Positions 43,741 through 53,014 of a stretch of 64,000 nucleotides of DNA are shown one piece after another. The translations under genes and the position numbers were made by a program. Position 1 is the stretch's first letter, and each line of letters begins with the position of its first letter. The notes under the pieces are model-generated. The model worked only from the letters and a program-made list of their open reading frames with translations, did no database searches and was not told the origin of the DNA. Source of the stretch: Kangiella geojedonensis (GTDB taxonomy: Bacteria > Pseudomonadota > Gammaproteobacteria > Enterobacterales > Kangiellaceae); the NCBI RefSeq assembly GCF_000981765.1, contig NZ_CP010975.1:1054001-1118000 (forward strand), read 5' to 3'.

Positions 43741-46700
43741 ACAATTAGAAAGTCAGCCAATTGGGAAGGCTTTCCATTCTCTACTGCTATTTGCGTTATT
43801 AATAGTCGCGAACACACTTCTTATTCCTCCAGCAAATGCAGAAACAGACATATCCGATAGAATCAGGTTTTACTCTTTAACCATAGAAGATGGTTTAAGT
43901 CAAAGCACAGTCTACGACATCACACAAGACCGCCACGGATTTATGTGGTTTGGAACACAAGATGGTCTGAACCGTTACGATGGAGTCAAGTTTGATCAGT
44001 TAAGACATGTTGCTAGCAAGCCTGAAAGTTTAGTTTCTCCGACCATTAATCAATTGCTCTATGACAATAAAGATACAGTTTGGGTATTAACTCCCCAAGG
44101 GCTTGATGGTGTTGATATTCTGTCATTAGAGATTGTTCACTGGACAGAAGAGCTTAAAAATCTAGCCAATGACGATGATCTTAGCTTTGAAAACTTCCAG
44201 ATACACTCTATTGCTCTTTCTTCTGATAATAAAGTGATGGCTTTGACCAATAATTATCTTGTTTTAATTGAACCTGAGAATGGTGCCATCACTAGGTTGA
44301 CTCAGTTTGATGCTTTCATTAAAGAACATGATTTTTCAAAATTCCTGGTGCTTAATCAGCGACTCTACTTTTTGGAGGATAGCTGCATTGTCTCCGTCGA
44401 TATGCGTGGACGAGACCGTTTTACGGAGTGTCTTTCAAGTGATGTTGAGCTACTAGAGCTTTTACCTAACCATGAATCTGATCAAGAGTTCTTTGTAACT
44501 GGAGAGAAAGGTTTTGCTGTATTTAGCATTCAAACGTTAAACGATGAGTATTCCATACAATATTTTGATGTAAAGGACGGCCGAAAGCAGAGTAGAGTAC
44601 GCGTTAGGCAGCTATTACCCTTTAAAAATGGATATTGGCTTGCAACTGAAGCGGGTCTTAAGTACTGGGACTCTTCTAAAAACTCCATCACAGTCGAGCT
44701 ATACTCTGACTATAGCGATCCTCATTCCATTAATAATGACACCAGCTTGTCTATATGGAAATCAAAAGATGGGCTATTCTGGGTTGGAAGCTTATTCGGT
44801 ATTAACTACTGGAAGTCAAAACAAGAATTCGTTCACTTACTCAAAAAGCGTGAAGTGATGAATTTTAAAAACAATAATTACACCACCAGTTTGTTGAAAA
44901 CTCATGATGGGTATTTATTGGTTGGAACAGACTCCGGTATATACCGCTACAATAATGACTTCTCAATCTTACAGAACTTCAGCCCGCTAAAAGTCGGAGA
45001 GAGCTTTGTCAGTACTGGTTACGTTGGAGGATTAGTTGAGGACCGACATAGAAACTTATGGATAATCACCAATAATGGGTTGTTTTTTAAACCCTTTGGA
45101 GATGAAAGTTTTGTTCACTTAGAAAAAGTTCATGGAGCAAATGGTAGCCTTCTCGATCTAAAAACCTTATCAAGTATTGTCGAAACAAGAAGTGGTGACA
45201 TATGGTTGGGCGGAGAAAATCGTTTTTATCATATTAAAATTGAGTCGAATCAAGGCTCAACTTTGGGAGCATCCAGTTTAAGCTTTCATGATTACTCTAA
45301 ATTTTTACCAGAGCAAGTTATTAGCTCAAAGTATGGTGCTTATACGGTATACGAAGATTTACAGGGATATTTATGGATTGGGAGTGCTCAGGGGCTTGTA
45401 AGGTTTAACCCAATTAACCAAAGTACGGAACACTACACCAGTGTTCAAACTAATACGCAAACCTTATCCAATTCTGATATTACTGTTATTTACGAGGATA
45501 TGCTGGGGGTTCTTTGGATTGGTACCGTCTCTGGATTAAACCGTGTGCGTTATAACTCACAAGGCGATGTTTATTTTCAAAGAGTAACGGAGAGTGATGG
45601 GTTTGTTGATGATTTTATTTGTTCTATTTTAGCCGACAACTCAGGTTACTTATGGGTTTCAACAGCCAATGGTTTAGTGAAATATCACCCTGACAAAGGG
45701 ACGCCAGTAAACTTTACCTATGAAGATGGGCTTCAATACAATGAGTTTTACACCAATGCAGATTTTTCTGACGAAGAGGGCAACTTATTCTTTGGTGGCT
45801 TGAATGGCATTACCATGTTAAGCCCTAATGATATTAGCATCGATAAAGAAGAGAAAAGCCTGCAAATCATCTCAGTAAAGCAAGCCTCCGAAGAAAAAAA
45901 CATTACTAAAGAAGGCAGTACTTATTTTTCTAAAGTTAGTGATCTTGGTACTGTTATTATTCGACTGACTACATTTGACTATATCAACGGACGAGGAGCA
46001 GATTACCGTTATAAAATTGATGCTCTTGATGATAGCTGGATTGACTTAGATGGACCCACGATAAAATTACACAACATTCAGCAAGAACAGTTATTGATAC
46101 GAACCCAGGTGAGGCAAAAAGATGGGCGCTGGGGCGATGAAGAAGTTACGCTATTATTAAGTGTAGAAAAGCGCTTTTGGGCCAGCGCTCAAGGGTTTAT
46201 GCTTTATTTACTTATCTTGTCACTGGTGGTCATTGGGGTGGCCATTTATTTGTCCCGATATTTTTCGAGACGTTTGACCCTGCAGGAAAAAAAGCTCAAG
46301 GAAAGAAAAGCTCAAACTCAATTGCTATTGAGTGAAAAGAAAACACTACTCTACCAAGTTGAAGACTTACAGTATTCTCTCTCCGAGCAACGCTACTTAT
46401 CAGAGCGACTTGAAAATCAATTAGAGAATATCTCTGTCAATGACCAATTGACTGGGTTTAAAAGCAAACAATATTTAAAGAAGCATATTGATTCGGAGTT
46501 AGAAAATATCGCAAAGACTTGGGTTGCGGATGATGGAATCGCTGGTGTGTATCTTGGTGTTTTTGCGGTTGATATCGATAATTTGGCCATGATTAACAAA
46601 GAGCATGGCCATTTATGTGGAAACGAGGTTCTAAAACAAGCCGCAGACTGTTTAAAGACGATTAGTTATGGCACGGATACCTTGGTTCGATGGCAGGGCG

Positions 46701-47104
46701 CTACACTTCTGATATTAAGCCGCGGGATTGAGAAGCGCGAGCAGATGATTATGGCTGAGAAAATACGCTCGATCATAGCGTCTCGTAAGTTTGATCTAGG
46801 CAATGGTGCCAGTATTGATGTTACTTGTAGCGTCGGCTTCGGGCGCTTCCCTTTCTTGGGTGACCCGAGTGAGGTCATTACGTGGGAGCAGTTAATTTAC
46901 GTTATCAACCGCGCACTCAAAGTGGCTAAAAGTAACAGCCGTAACGCTTGGCTTGGTATTTATACCAATCAGTTTTCTCATCCTCAGGAAATTCGGGCCC
47001 AAATCACTACTAATCTCAGCGGACTGTTAGCCAGTGGTCAGTTGGATTATGTGTCTTCAATACCAAAATCAAACAAAATTGATTGGGATGACAACTCCTC
47101 TTAA
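43712..47104 (+). CDS. periplasmic two-component-propeller sensor with degenerate GGDEF domain
   Basis: An 1130-residue protein starting at a GTG that overlaps the acyltransferase gene; no later start keeps the signal peptide (LLLFALLIVANTLLIPPANA). Order: signal peptide, roughly 650 residues of Reg_prop propeller repeats (DRHGFMWFGTQDGLNRYDG, GDIWLGGENR, GYLWIGSAQGLVRF), Y_Y_Y-type domain, TM helix (about 826-850), coiled coil (about 854-906), then a GGDEF fold (about 908-1085). The signature reads RWQGATLLIL where active enzymes have GGDEF/GGEEF near residue 992, so diguanylate cyclase activity is probably lost. It may be a c-di-GMP-independent signalling protein. Confidence 0.9.
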   Translation: MTYKSRLNVKQLESQPIGKAFHSLLLFALLIVANTLLIPPANAETDISDRIRFYSLTIEDGLSQSTVYDITQDRHGFMWFGTQDGLNRYDGVKFDQLRHVASKPESLVSPTINQLLYDNKDTVWVLTPQGLDGVDILSLEIVHWTEELKNLANDDDLSFENFQIHSIALSSDNKVMALTNNYLVLIEPENGAITRLTQFDAFIKEHDFSKFLVLNQRLYFLEDSCIVSVDMRGRDRFTECLSSDVELLELLPNHESDQEFFVTGEKGFAVFSIQTLNDEYSIQYFDVKDGRKQSRVRVRQLLPFKNGYWLATEAGLKYWDSSKNSITVELYSDYSDPHSINNDTSLSIWKSKDGLFWVGSLFGINYWKSKQEFVHLLKKREVMNFKNNNYTTSLLKTHDGYLLVGTDSGIYRYNNDFSILQNFSPLKVGESFVSTGYVGGLVEDRHRNLWIITNNGLFFKPFGDESFVHLEKVHGANGSLLDLKTLSSIVETRSGDIWLGGENRFYHIKIESNQGSTLGASSLSFHDYSKFLPEQVISSKYGAYTVYEDLQGYLWIGSAQGLVRFNPINQSTEHYTSVQTNTQTLSNSDITVIYEDMLGVLWIGTVSGLNRVRYNSQGDVYFQRVTESDGFVDDFICSILADNSGYLWVSTANGLVKYHPDKGTPVNFTYEDGLQYNEFYTNADFSDEEGNLFFGGLNGITMLSPNDISIDKEEKSLQIISVKQASEEKNITKEGSTYFSKVSDLGTVIIRLTTFDYINGRGADYRYKIDALDDSWIDLDGPTIKLHNIQQEQLLIRTQVRQKDGRWGDEEVTLLLSVEKRFWASAQGFMLYLLILSLVVIGVAIYLSRYFSRRLTLQEKKLKERKAQTQLLLSEKKTLLYQVEDLQYSLSEQRYLSERLENQLENISVNDQLTGFKSKQYLKKHIDSELENIAKTWVADDGIAGVYLGVFAVDIDNLAMINKEHGHLCGNEVLKQAADCLKTISYGTDTLVRWQGATLLILSRGIEKREQMIMAEKIRSIIASRKFDLGNGASIDVTCSVGFGRFPFLGDPSEVITWEQLIYVINRALKVAKSNSRNAWLGIYTNQFSHPQEIRAQITTNLSGLLASGQLDYVSSIPKSNKIDWDDNSS

Positions 47105-47835
47105 TAATGCCAATGATGCAGCAGCATGACTAATAATATGCCAATACTCAGTCCTGCGATAAAATAAGCTTTGTGATGAATTGAATTGATAAATTGATGT
47201 TTGGCAGCGGCTTCATGAGTATGCGCATGAGGCTCATCATCTCCATGTCCGTGGCTATGAGGTCTGTGAATTATTACGTGAAGCAGGGTCCCGCTGACTA
47301 TCGCTTGAAAGTAATCAATAAAGGTATTATGCAAGCCAAATAACTGTTTTTCGCCAATATAAAAACCAATAACTGTCATGCCTACCATTAACGAGAAGAC
47401 GATGGCAGTTTTTCGATTTCCCCATAAAGGGTTAACGATCCACCACAAACTTAAGCCGACAACTAGGCGGTGCAAAATGACCGCGTAAGGCAACATTTCA
47501 TTGCCCTCAATGGTAACTACTGCAGCACCATCAATCGCGGAATGGGTCATTAAGCCAACGATACCTAGCAACAAAGCTACGCTGTGTGCTTTATGGGCAA
47601 ATCGACGAAAAGTAATTTCAGCCAGCGCTGGCCCGAAAAAGCCTAGCAATAATAACGGGAATAAAACAAAGCCAATATTACCCCAGAGCACTGGGAGCAC
47701 ATCTAAAAATAATAATGAGCCGACAGACACTAGGACAAAAGGAAATAAAAAATCATCCATGCGTCGATTGTGGCCGATCAACTTAAGAGTGACTGGGCCG
47801 ATCAGCAGGGCAATAACGCTAAGCAATAGTAGCAT
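47101..47835 (-). CDS. ZIP-like metal transporter
   Basis: A 244-residue polytopic membrane protein of about eight helices. THSAIDGAAV and LHRLVVGLSLWW match in position the metal-binding HSxxDG and HExxxG elements of TM4 and TM5 in ZIP transporters, and a His-rich loop (HRPHSHGHGDDEPHAHTHE) fits a divalent-metal sensor loop. Zinc or iron import is likely but not proven, and metal efflux cannot be excluded. Its ATG overlaps the stop of the upstream FAD oxidase by one base. It converges with the propeller sensor gene, overlapping by 4 bp. Confidence 0.8.
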   Translation of the reverse strand: MLLLLSVIALLIGPVTLKLIGHNRRMDDFLFPFVLVSVGSLLFLDVLPVLWGNIGFVLFPLLLLGFFGPALAEITFRRFAHKAHSVALLLGIVGLMTHSAIDGAAVVTIEGNEMLPYAVILHRLVVGLSLWWIVNPLWGNRKTAIVFSLMVGMTVIGFYIGEKQLFGLHNTFIDYFQAIVSGTLLHVIIHRPHSHGHGDDEPHAHTHEAAAKHQFINSIHHKAYFIAGLSIGILLVMLLHHWHY

Positions 47836-49229
47836 TAGAATAATTTTCCAGGATTCATGATGTTGTTAGGATCAAAGGCAGCTTTAATACCCTTCATGTA
47901 ATTGATTTCAGCTTCGGTGCGAGTGTAGTTAAGGTAAGGTTTTTTTAATAGACCAACACCATGCTCCGCAGAAATACTACCGCCAAGCTCTCGCAGCACT
48001 TCAAAGATTAACGGGTTAACGTTTTCACATGCTTTCACGAATTCCGCATAATCCATATCATCTGGTGCAAGAATATTTAGGTGCAAATTACCATCGCCGA
48101 TATGCCCAAACCAGATGACTTCGAATTCAGGATAGTGTTCGGCAACGATGTTATTGACTCTTCCCAAGAACTCAGACACTTTATCTGGCGTTACTGAAAT
48201 ATCATTTTTGTAAGGGCGTCTTGAGGAGATGGTTTCTGATATATACTCTCTGTACTTCCAAAGTTCCGCAGCCTGTTGCTGACTTTGGCTCATGACGCCA
48301 TCTAGGATAAATTCCTGCTCCAGCCCTGACTCAAAGCAACCCAAAGCGTTTTCAAGTATGTCATCAGAGGTTGCATCAAACTCTAAAAGGCAATAAAAAG
48401 GCGCTTCAGTTTCAACAGGGCGGGGTAGGTTGTGGTGAGGCATGACTTTCAAAAGAGCTTCTTCTGAGAAAAACTCGAAGGCGGTCAGATCGACTTCTTT
48501 CTGGAATGTGTTGAGTAGCTCTTTAACCTTATCTAGCTGTGGAATAGCCAGTAATAGAACTGTTAAGTTTTTGGGCTGGCGGGTTAACTTAATAGTCGCC
48601 TCAGTCACAATACCTAGAGTGCCTTCACTGCCAATGAATAAATGGCGTAAATCATAACCGGTTGCGTTCTTTATTAAACCAGCATTAAGTTCAAGAACTT
48701 CACCTTTTCCCGTAACAACGGTTAGCCCCATGATCCAGTCGCGAGTTAGGCCGTAACGAATCACTTTAATGCCACCAGCGTTGGTCGCGATATTTCCACC
48801 AATTTGGCTGGAGCCGCTAGAAGCGAAGTCAACCGGGTAGTATAGGTCATTTTCTTCAGCGAACTGCTGTAACTGTTCCGTAATGACGCCAGCTTGGCAT
48901 TTGACTTGCTGAGTGGCGCTTTCAAACGCTATCACTTGGTTCATCTTATCCAAAGCGATAACAAGTTCTCCATGCTCGGCAACAGCACCGCCACTTAAGC
49001 CGGTACGGCCACCAGAGGGGACGAGCGCCACAGAGTGTTTATTTGCCCATTGCACTATCGCTGCGACCTGCTCGGTTGTTTTGGGTAAAGCAATAGCCAG
49101 AGGTGCAGGCGTGTACTGATTGGTCCAATCCTTGCCGTATTGGCTGAGCGAGTCGGAATCTGTTAATAAGCAATCTGCTTCTAAAATATTGCGTAGTGAG
49201 TCTAGCGATGGTTGCACTGAGAACTCCAT
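47835..49229 (-). CDS. FAD-binding oxidoreductase (D-2-hydroxyglutarate/D-lactate dehydrogenase-like)
   Basis: A 464-residue flavoprotein of the VAO/GlcD family. The FAD domain contains VPSGGRTGLSGGAV, FASSGSSQIGGNIATNAGG and ATGYDLRHLFIGSEGTLGIV. The C-terminal FAD-oxidase cap has WFGHIGDGNLHLNI and GGSISAEHGVGLLKKPYL, with the histidines seen in D-2-hydroxyglutarate dehydrogenase and D-lactate dehydrogenases. D-2-HG is my first choice by length and motif, but D-lactate or glycolate cannot be excluded. Related bacterial enzymes donate electrons to ETF, and ETF/ETF-QO are in this window. It is coupled to the ZIP-like gene. Confidence 0.85.
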   Translation of the reverse strand: MEFSVQPSLDSLRNILEADCLLTDSDSLSQYGKDWTNQYTPAPLAIALPKTTEQVAAIVQWANKHSVALVPSGGRTGLSGGAVAEHGELVIALDKMNQVIAFESATQQVKCQAGVITEQLQQFAEENDLYYPVDFASSGSSQIGGNIATNAGGIKVIRYGLTRDWIMGLTVVTGKGEVLELNAGLIKNATGYDLRHLFIGSEGTLGIVTEATIKLTRQPKNLTVLLLAIPQLDKVKELLNTFQKEVDLTAFEFFSEEALLKVMPHHNLPRPVETEAPFYCLLEFDATSDDILENALGCFESGLEQEFILDGVMSQSQQQAAELWKYREYISETISSRRPYKNDISVTPDKVSEFLGRVNNIVAEHYPEFEVIWFGHIGDGNLHLNILAPDDMDYAEFVKACENVNPLIFEVLRELGGSISAEHGVGLLKKPYLNYTRTEAEINYMKGIKAAFDPNNIMNPGKLF

Positions 49230-49365
49230 AGTTCATTGATTTCAAACAACTCGGCATATTTTGCCAGAGGTTTTGCCCAATTGAAACGAGTTGTTACGAT
49301 CTAGTGCTGATTTAACCTTATGATTCTATAGCTGGGTCGAGGCACTAATGACAAATAATGAAGGT

Positions 49366-49396
49366 AAAAAAAAGCCCCTGAACTAGTCAGAGGCTT
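49366..49396 (-). terminator. terminator of tRNA-Val
   Basis: On the minus strand AAGCCTCTGA-CTAGT-TCAGGGGCTT followed by TTTTTTTT, one G-U pair in the stem. Confidence 0.85.
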
Positions 49397-49430
49397 AGAA
49401 TACAATTCAATCTAAAAAGGGTATGGAAAG

Positions 49431-49506
49431 TGGTGGGTGGTACTGGGCTCGAACCAGTGACCCTCGCCTTGTAAGGGCGATGCTCTCCCAACTGAGCTAA
49501 CCACCC
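49431..49506 (-). tRNA. tRNA-Val (anticodon TAC)
   Basis: A 76-nt cloverleaf on the minus strand: GGGTGGT acceptor, D arm GCTCAGTTGGGAGAGC, anticodon loop TTACAAG (TAC), T arm CTGGTTCGAGCCCAG, CCA encoded. It is close in sequence to E. coli tRNA-Val(TAC). Confidence 0.96.
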
Positions 49507-49727
49507 ACATTCCAGATTTCTTAAGGCTGTGTTCCTCAAGAACGGAGCGCATTCTAGGTTTGTAAGCGGTGAAGGTCAACACTTTTTTTTGAAAAAGTTT
49601 AAAAAACTTTCCTCATAGACGTTTAAGATACTATTTTGCTTAATTATTAGTCGTTTAACGTAAATAGGTTTTGAAAAAGATACGGCCTTGGTAGAATACG
49701 TATAACTTTTGATTACTTGTTTATATT

Positions 49728-51146
49728 ATGACCGTTAAAACTCGCTTTGCTCCAAGTCCTACCGGATATTTACACGTTGGTGGCGCTCGAACTGCGCTTT
49801 ACAGCTGGTTATACGCAAAAAAGCACCAGGGAGACTTTGTCCTTCGAATCGAAGATACCGATCGTGAGCGTTCTACGGATGAATCTGTGGCCGCTATTTT
49901 CGAAGGTATGGAGTGGTTAATGCTTGGTCATGATGAAGGACCATTCTACCAAACACATCGTTTTGATCGTTATAAAGAACAGATTGAAGCCTTGTTGGAA
50001 GAGGGCAAAGCTTATCGTTGTTATTGCTCAAAAGAGCGTCTTGAAAAACTTCGTGAAGAGCAACAGGCGAACAAGCAAAACATTGGATACGATGGGCATT
50101 GTCGTAATTTGTCTGCTGATGAGCAGGATACGTCTAAGCCACACGTGATTCGTTTTAAGAACCCACTGGAAGGGAAGGTCGTTTTCAATGACTTAATCAA
50201 GGGTGAAATTGCTGTGAGTAATTCTGAGCTTGATGACCTAATTATTGCTCGTACCGATGGCACTCCGACTTATAATTTTACGGTTGTGGTGGATGATTTA
50301 GACATGGGAATTAGCCATGTTATCCGTGGTGATGACCATGTTAATAATACTCCGCGTCAAATCAATATGATTGAAGCTTTAGGCTCTGACGTGCCTAAGT
50401 ACGCGCATGTTCCTATGATTTTAGGCGAAGATGGTAAACGCTTATCAAAACGACATGGTGCGGTAGGGGTCATGCAGTATCGTGACCAAGGTTATTTGCC
50501 TCAAGCCGTATTGAATTATTTAGTGCGTTTAGGTTGGTCTCATGGTGATCAAGAAGTGTTTTCTGTTGAGGAAATGATTGAGCATTTTGACTTGAAGGAT
50601 GTAAACCGAGCACCCTCGGCATTCAACACTGAAAAACTCAACTGGCTGAATCAGCATTACATGAAATCCTTGCCTACAGAAGAAGTGATGAAACACCTTC
50701 AATGGCATCTTGGTCAAGCTGGATTAGACCTTACACAAGGTCCCGATATTGAAAAGCTGATACCTGCCATGGCTGAGAGGGTTAAAACTCTGAAAGAGTT
50801 AGTAGCCGCAGTTCACTACTTTTATGAAGACTATGAAGCGTTTGATGCCAAGGCTGCAAAAAAGCACTTGCGCCCAGTAGCTCGAGAGCCATTAGAGTTA
50901 TCACAAAAAAAATTGTCTGAGCAGAATGATTGGTCAGCCGATAAACTTCACGAATTAGTCAGCGCAACCGCTGAAGAATTAGAACTTGGTATGGGCAAGG
51001 TTGGAATGCCATTGAGAGTAGCCGTCACTGGCTCCGGTATGTCACCAGACTTAGGTATTACGCTAGAGTGGATTGGCAAGGATCGTGTCTTGAAGCGTAT
51101 AGATAAGGCGCTTGCATTTATTGCGGAAAGAGAAGCTCAAAGTTAA
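49728..51146 (+). CDS. gltX: glutamyl-tRNA synthetase
   Basis: A 472-residue class I synthetase. The HIGH-type motif is [18 protein letters not shown] (about 9-26), and the KMSKS-type loop is [13 protein letters not shown] near residue 240. The zinc-binding segment [15 protein letters not shown]...YDGHCR has Cys-x-Cys and the later Cys. Anticodon-binding helices complete the C-terminus. It is monocistronic with a strong terminator. Confidence 0.98.
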   Translation: MTVKTRFAPSPTGYLHVGGARTALYSWLYAKKHQGDFVLRIEDTDRERSTDESVAAIFEGMEWLMLGHDEGPFYQTHRFDRYKEQIEALLEEGKAYRCYCSKERLEKLREEQQANKQNIGYDGHCRNLSADEQDTSKPHVIRFKNPLEGKVVFNDLIKGEIAVSNSELDDLIIARTDGTPTYNFTVVVDDLDMGISHVIRGDDHVNNTPRQINMIEALGSDVPKYAHVPMILGEDGKRLSKRHGAVGVMQYRDQGYLPQAVLNYLVRLGWSHGDQEVFSVEEMIEHFDLKDVNRAPSAFNTEKLNWLNQHYMKSLPTEEVMKHLQWHLGQAGLDLTQGPDIEKLIPAMAERVKTLKELVAAVHYFYEDYEAFDAKAAKKHLRPVAREPLELSQKKLSEQNDWSADKLHELVSATAEELELGMGKVGMPLRVAVTGSGMSPDLGITLEWIGKDRVLKRIDKALAFIAEREAQS

Positions 51147-51174
51147 GCAGATCATTTATTGACATACATGAAAC

Positions 51175-51203
51175 AAAAAAGCCTGCGGAGTGCAGGCTTT
51201 TTT
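51175..51203. terminator. bidirectional terminator
   Basis: AAAAAAGCCTGC-GGAGT-GCAGGCTTTTTTT lies between convergent gltX and the lipoprotein gene. Confidence 0.87.
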
Positions 51204-51215
51204 ATAAGCAAGAAG

Positions 51216-51824
51216 CTATTTTTCGACGCTTGTTTTCAAGCGAATGCTTTGTAAGGCTTTTAACACGTCTTTAGCATGAACGCCTTCTAAATCATCAACA
51301 CCAGCGGTTAAGGTATACTTCATACCACCCGCATGGAAGTCGGCCGCCATCATTGAACGCCAGTTTGACAGAGGGAATACTTGGTAGCATTTGTTATTAC
51401 TTTGACAAGTGTGGTGCGTGTAACCGCCTAGCTTATGTTTATCGGTAATTTCATTGTAGTGTCTTTTCTTAGTCTTTGATCCAGTACGGTAAAGAATCGT
51501 TACGCCGGCGAGATCTTTTTTACTTTTGTTGATGTTAAAGTTGGTTTTTTTATCTTTATAACCCGAAATAACCATGTGTACATCACGGTTTTTAATGGTG
51601 TAGCTGACGTAACCTTTGGGCATGATATTTTGCTTCAAATTCCAAGTTGACGGTATGGTCATAAAATTATTTGCGCCAATGTGGACGTCTTTATAAGTTT
51701 TGACTGGCTTTGCTGGAGGTGCTGGCTTTGTAGGAGCTGCCTGTTTTGGAGGTGTCGCACATGCCCAAAGTAGAAGCGAGCCGGCAAGAATGATACCAAT
51801 GTTTTTTAAGCTAGATGTTGTCAT
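51216..51824 (-). CDS. putative lipoprotein, unknown function
   Basis: A 202-residue protein. I start it at the ATG at 51824, which has AGGTGA at normal spacing; a GTG three codons upstream lies inside that ribosome site. Lipobox LLLWAC gives lipidated Cys22, followed by a Pro/Ala/Lys-rich linker and a basic domain of about 145 residues with a cysteine pair (HHTCQSNNKCYQV) that may form a disulfide. It is an unrecognised family, presumably anchored in the outer or inner membrane. Confidence 0.7.
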   Translation of the reverse strand: MTTSSLKNIGIILAGSLLLWACATPPKQAAPTKPAPPAKPVKTYKDVHIGANNFMTIPSTWNLKQNIMPKGYVSYTIKNRDVHMVISGYKDKKTNFNINKSKKDLAGVTILYRTGSKTKKRHYNEITDKHKLGGYTHHTCQSNNKCYQVFPLSNWRSMMAADFHAGGMKYTLTAGVDDLEGVHAKDVLKALQSIRLKTSVEK

Positions 51825-51896
51825 TAATGTCACCTGAAATGTATAAAAGGTTGTTTCTAAACTTGATAATCTAAAAAATTATCATCGATACGACTT

Positions 51897-52715
51897 TTAA
51901 GCCCAGTGTTCGTCAAAAGCTTTATGGTCTGCTGCTTTAAAGCGACTACCGGGGGCTAAAATGTGCATTTGTAAGCCAAATAGCGATATATAGTCACCAC
52001 TACCGGCTGTTCCCATGGATGAATACTGCAGGTTGCTAGGATCGATTAACGTCGCCGAACCATCGCCATAGACCTGTAATTCATCCTGAGGACTAATAAA
52101 AAGTGCTGAACCTTCATCAATTCCTACTCCGATGGTAAACGGGTTGTAGGAGAGGGCGGTTAATAATCGTCCCAGTCGACCAGGTTGCTCAAAATGGTAG
52201 TCGAGCATAAAGCGGTTGGTTAAACCTAATCCTGGAGCCATTGTGACGCCATCTTGCTTAGGCGTGATGGAGTCTTCACCACCGGCTATCATGTGCTCAC
52301 TGAGTAAGGCTGCAGCGCCATAACTGCCCATAACATGAACCCCATCAGCATTAAGCTTACGAAGTTGTTTAGCTATTGGAGTGCCACCAATGAGCGTCGA
52401 TATTTGAAGTGGTTTCTCACCAACAATCACAATCAGCTCTTTGTCCGACATTTGCTTAATCAGTTGCTCATTATTGGTATCTTGTCGTGTTCGAATATCG
52501 AGCTCTACACAAGATTCAAAACCATTGGCTAATAAGGTTTTTTCGATATTGTGTGCAATTTTTTCTTGCCCAACATTCAAAATAACAGCTGTTGCTGATG
52601 CGCTAAGACAGATACTTCGAACTTGCTCCGCAACTATGTCATGTAGCTGATGGCTACAACCGCCAATAGGGATAATGTACCCCCTATCAAATTTACCGCT
52701 ACCTTGTGATGGCAT
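51897..52715 (-). CDS. cyanophycinase-like (S51 family) protein
   Basis: A 272-residue protein of the type 1 glutamine-amidotransferase-like/peptidase S51 fold. DYHFEQPGRLGRLLTAL corresponds to the family's DQHFxxRxRxxRL block and GVGIDEGSAL to GIGIDExTA. The nucleophile elbow reads MGSYGAAALL where cyanophycinases have GTSAGAS: the serine is kept but its neighbours differ. It lacks a signal peptide. Substrate could be cyanophycin-like or isoaspartyl peptides, or activity may be altered. No cyanophycin synthetase is in the window. Confidence 0.75.
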   Translation of the reverse strand: MPSQGSGKFDRGYIIPIGGCSHQLHDIVAEQVRSICLSASATAVILNVGQEKIAHNIEKTLLANGFESCVELDIRTRQDTNNEQLIKQMSDKELIVIVGEKPLQISTLIGGTPIAKQLRKLNADGVHVMGSYGAAALLSEHMIAGGEDSITPKQDGVTMAPGLGLTNRFMLDYHFEQPGRLGRLLTALSYNPFTIGVGIDEGSALFISPQDELQVYGDGSATLIDPSNLQYSSMGTAGSGDYISLFGLQMHILAPGSRFKAADHKAFDEHWA

Positions 52716-52831
52716 CTATAAACTCCGTGGTTATTTTTATCCGCTACCAGTGCCAGCACTTGATAAGCGGCAATACTAACATCAACTTCTGCTGAAAAAT
52801 GTGGCAGAGTTGGTGGTATGCGTAAAAAATG

Positions 52832-52859
52832 TTGACACTTAGCCAGTGACCATTATGAA
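52832..52859 (+). promoter_or_regulatory. candidate promoter of the M1 peptidase lipoprotein gene
   Basis: TTGACA (52832-52837) and TATGAA (52854-52859), 16-bp spacer, about 155 bp before the start codon. The -10 is weak. The rest of the 299-bp gap (52716-53014) holds nothing else that I can identify. Confidence 0.35.
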
Positions 52860-53014
52860 TTAAGTTTCATAAGCTAATGTTTTATATAGCATAATGAAAT
52901 GTAAACTATTCTACACGTTATTAATTTTTAATAAGCTTGCGACTGAGTTTGGAGCTTTACTTCAAATTTTATAATTGGTTAAATGTCTGTCTTCTACGAT
53001 AAAAGAGAATAGTA

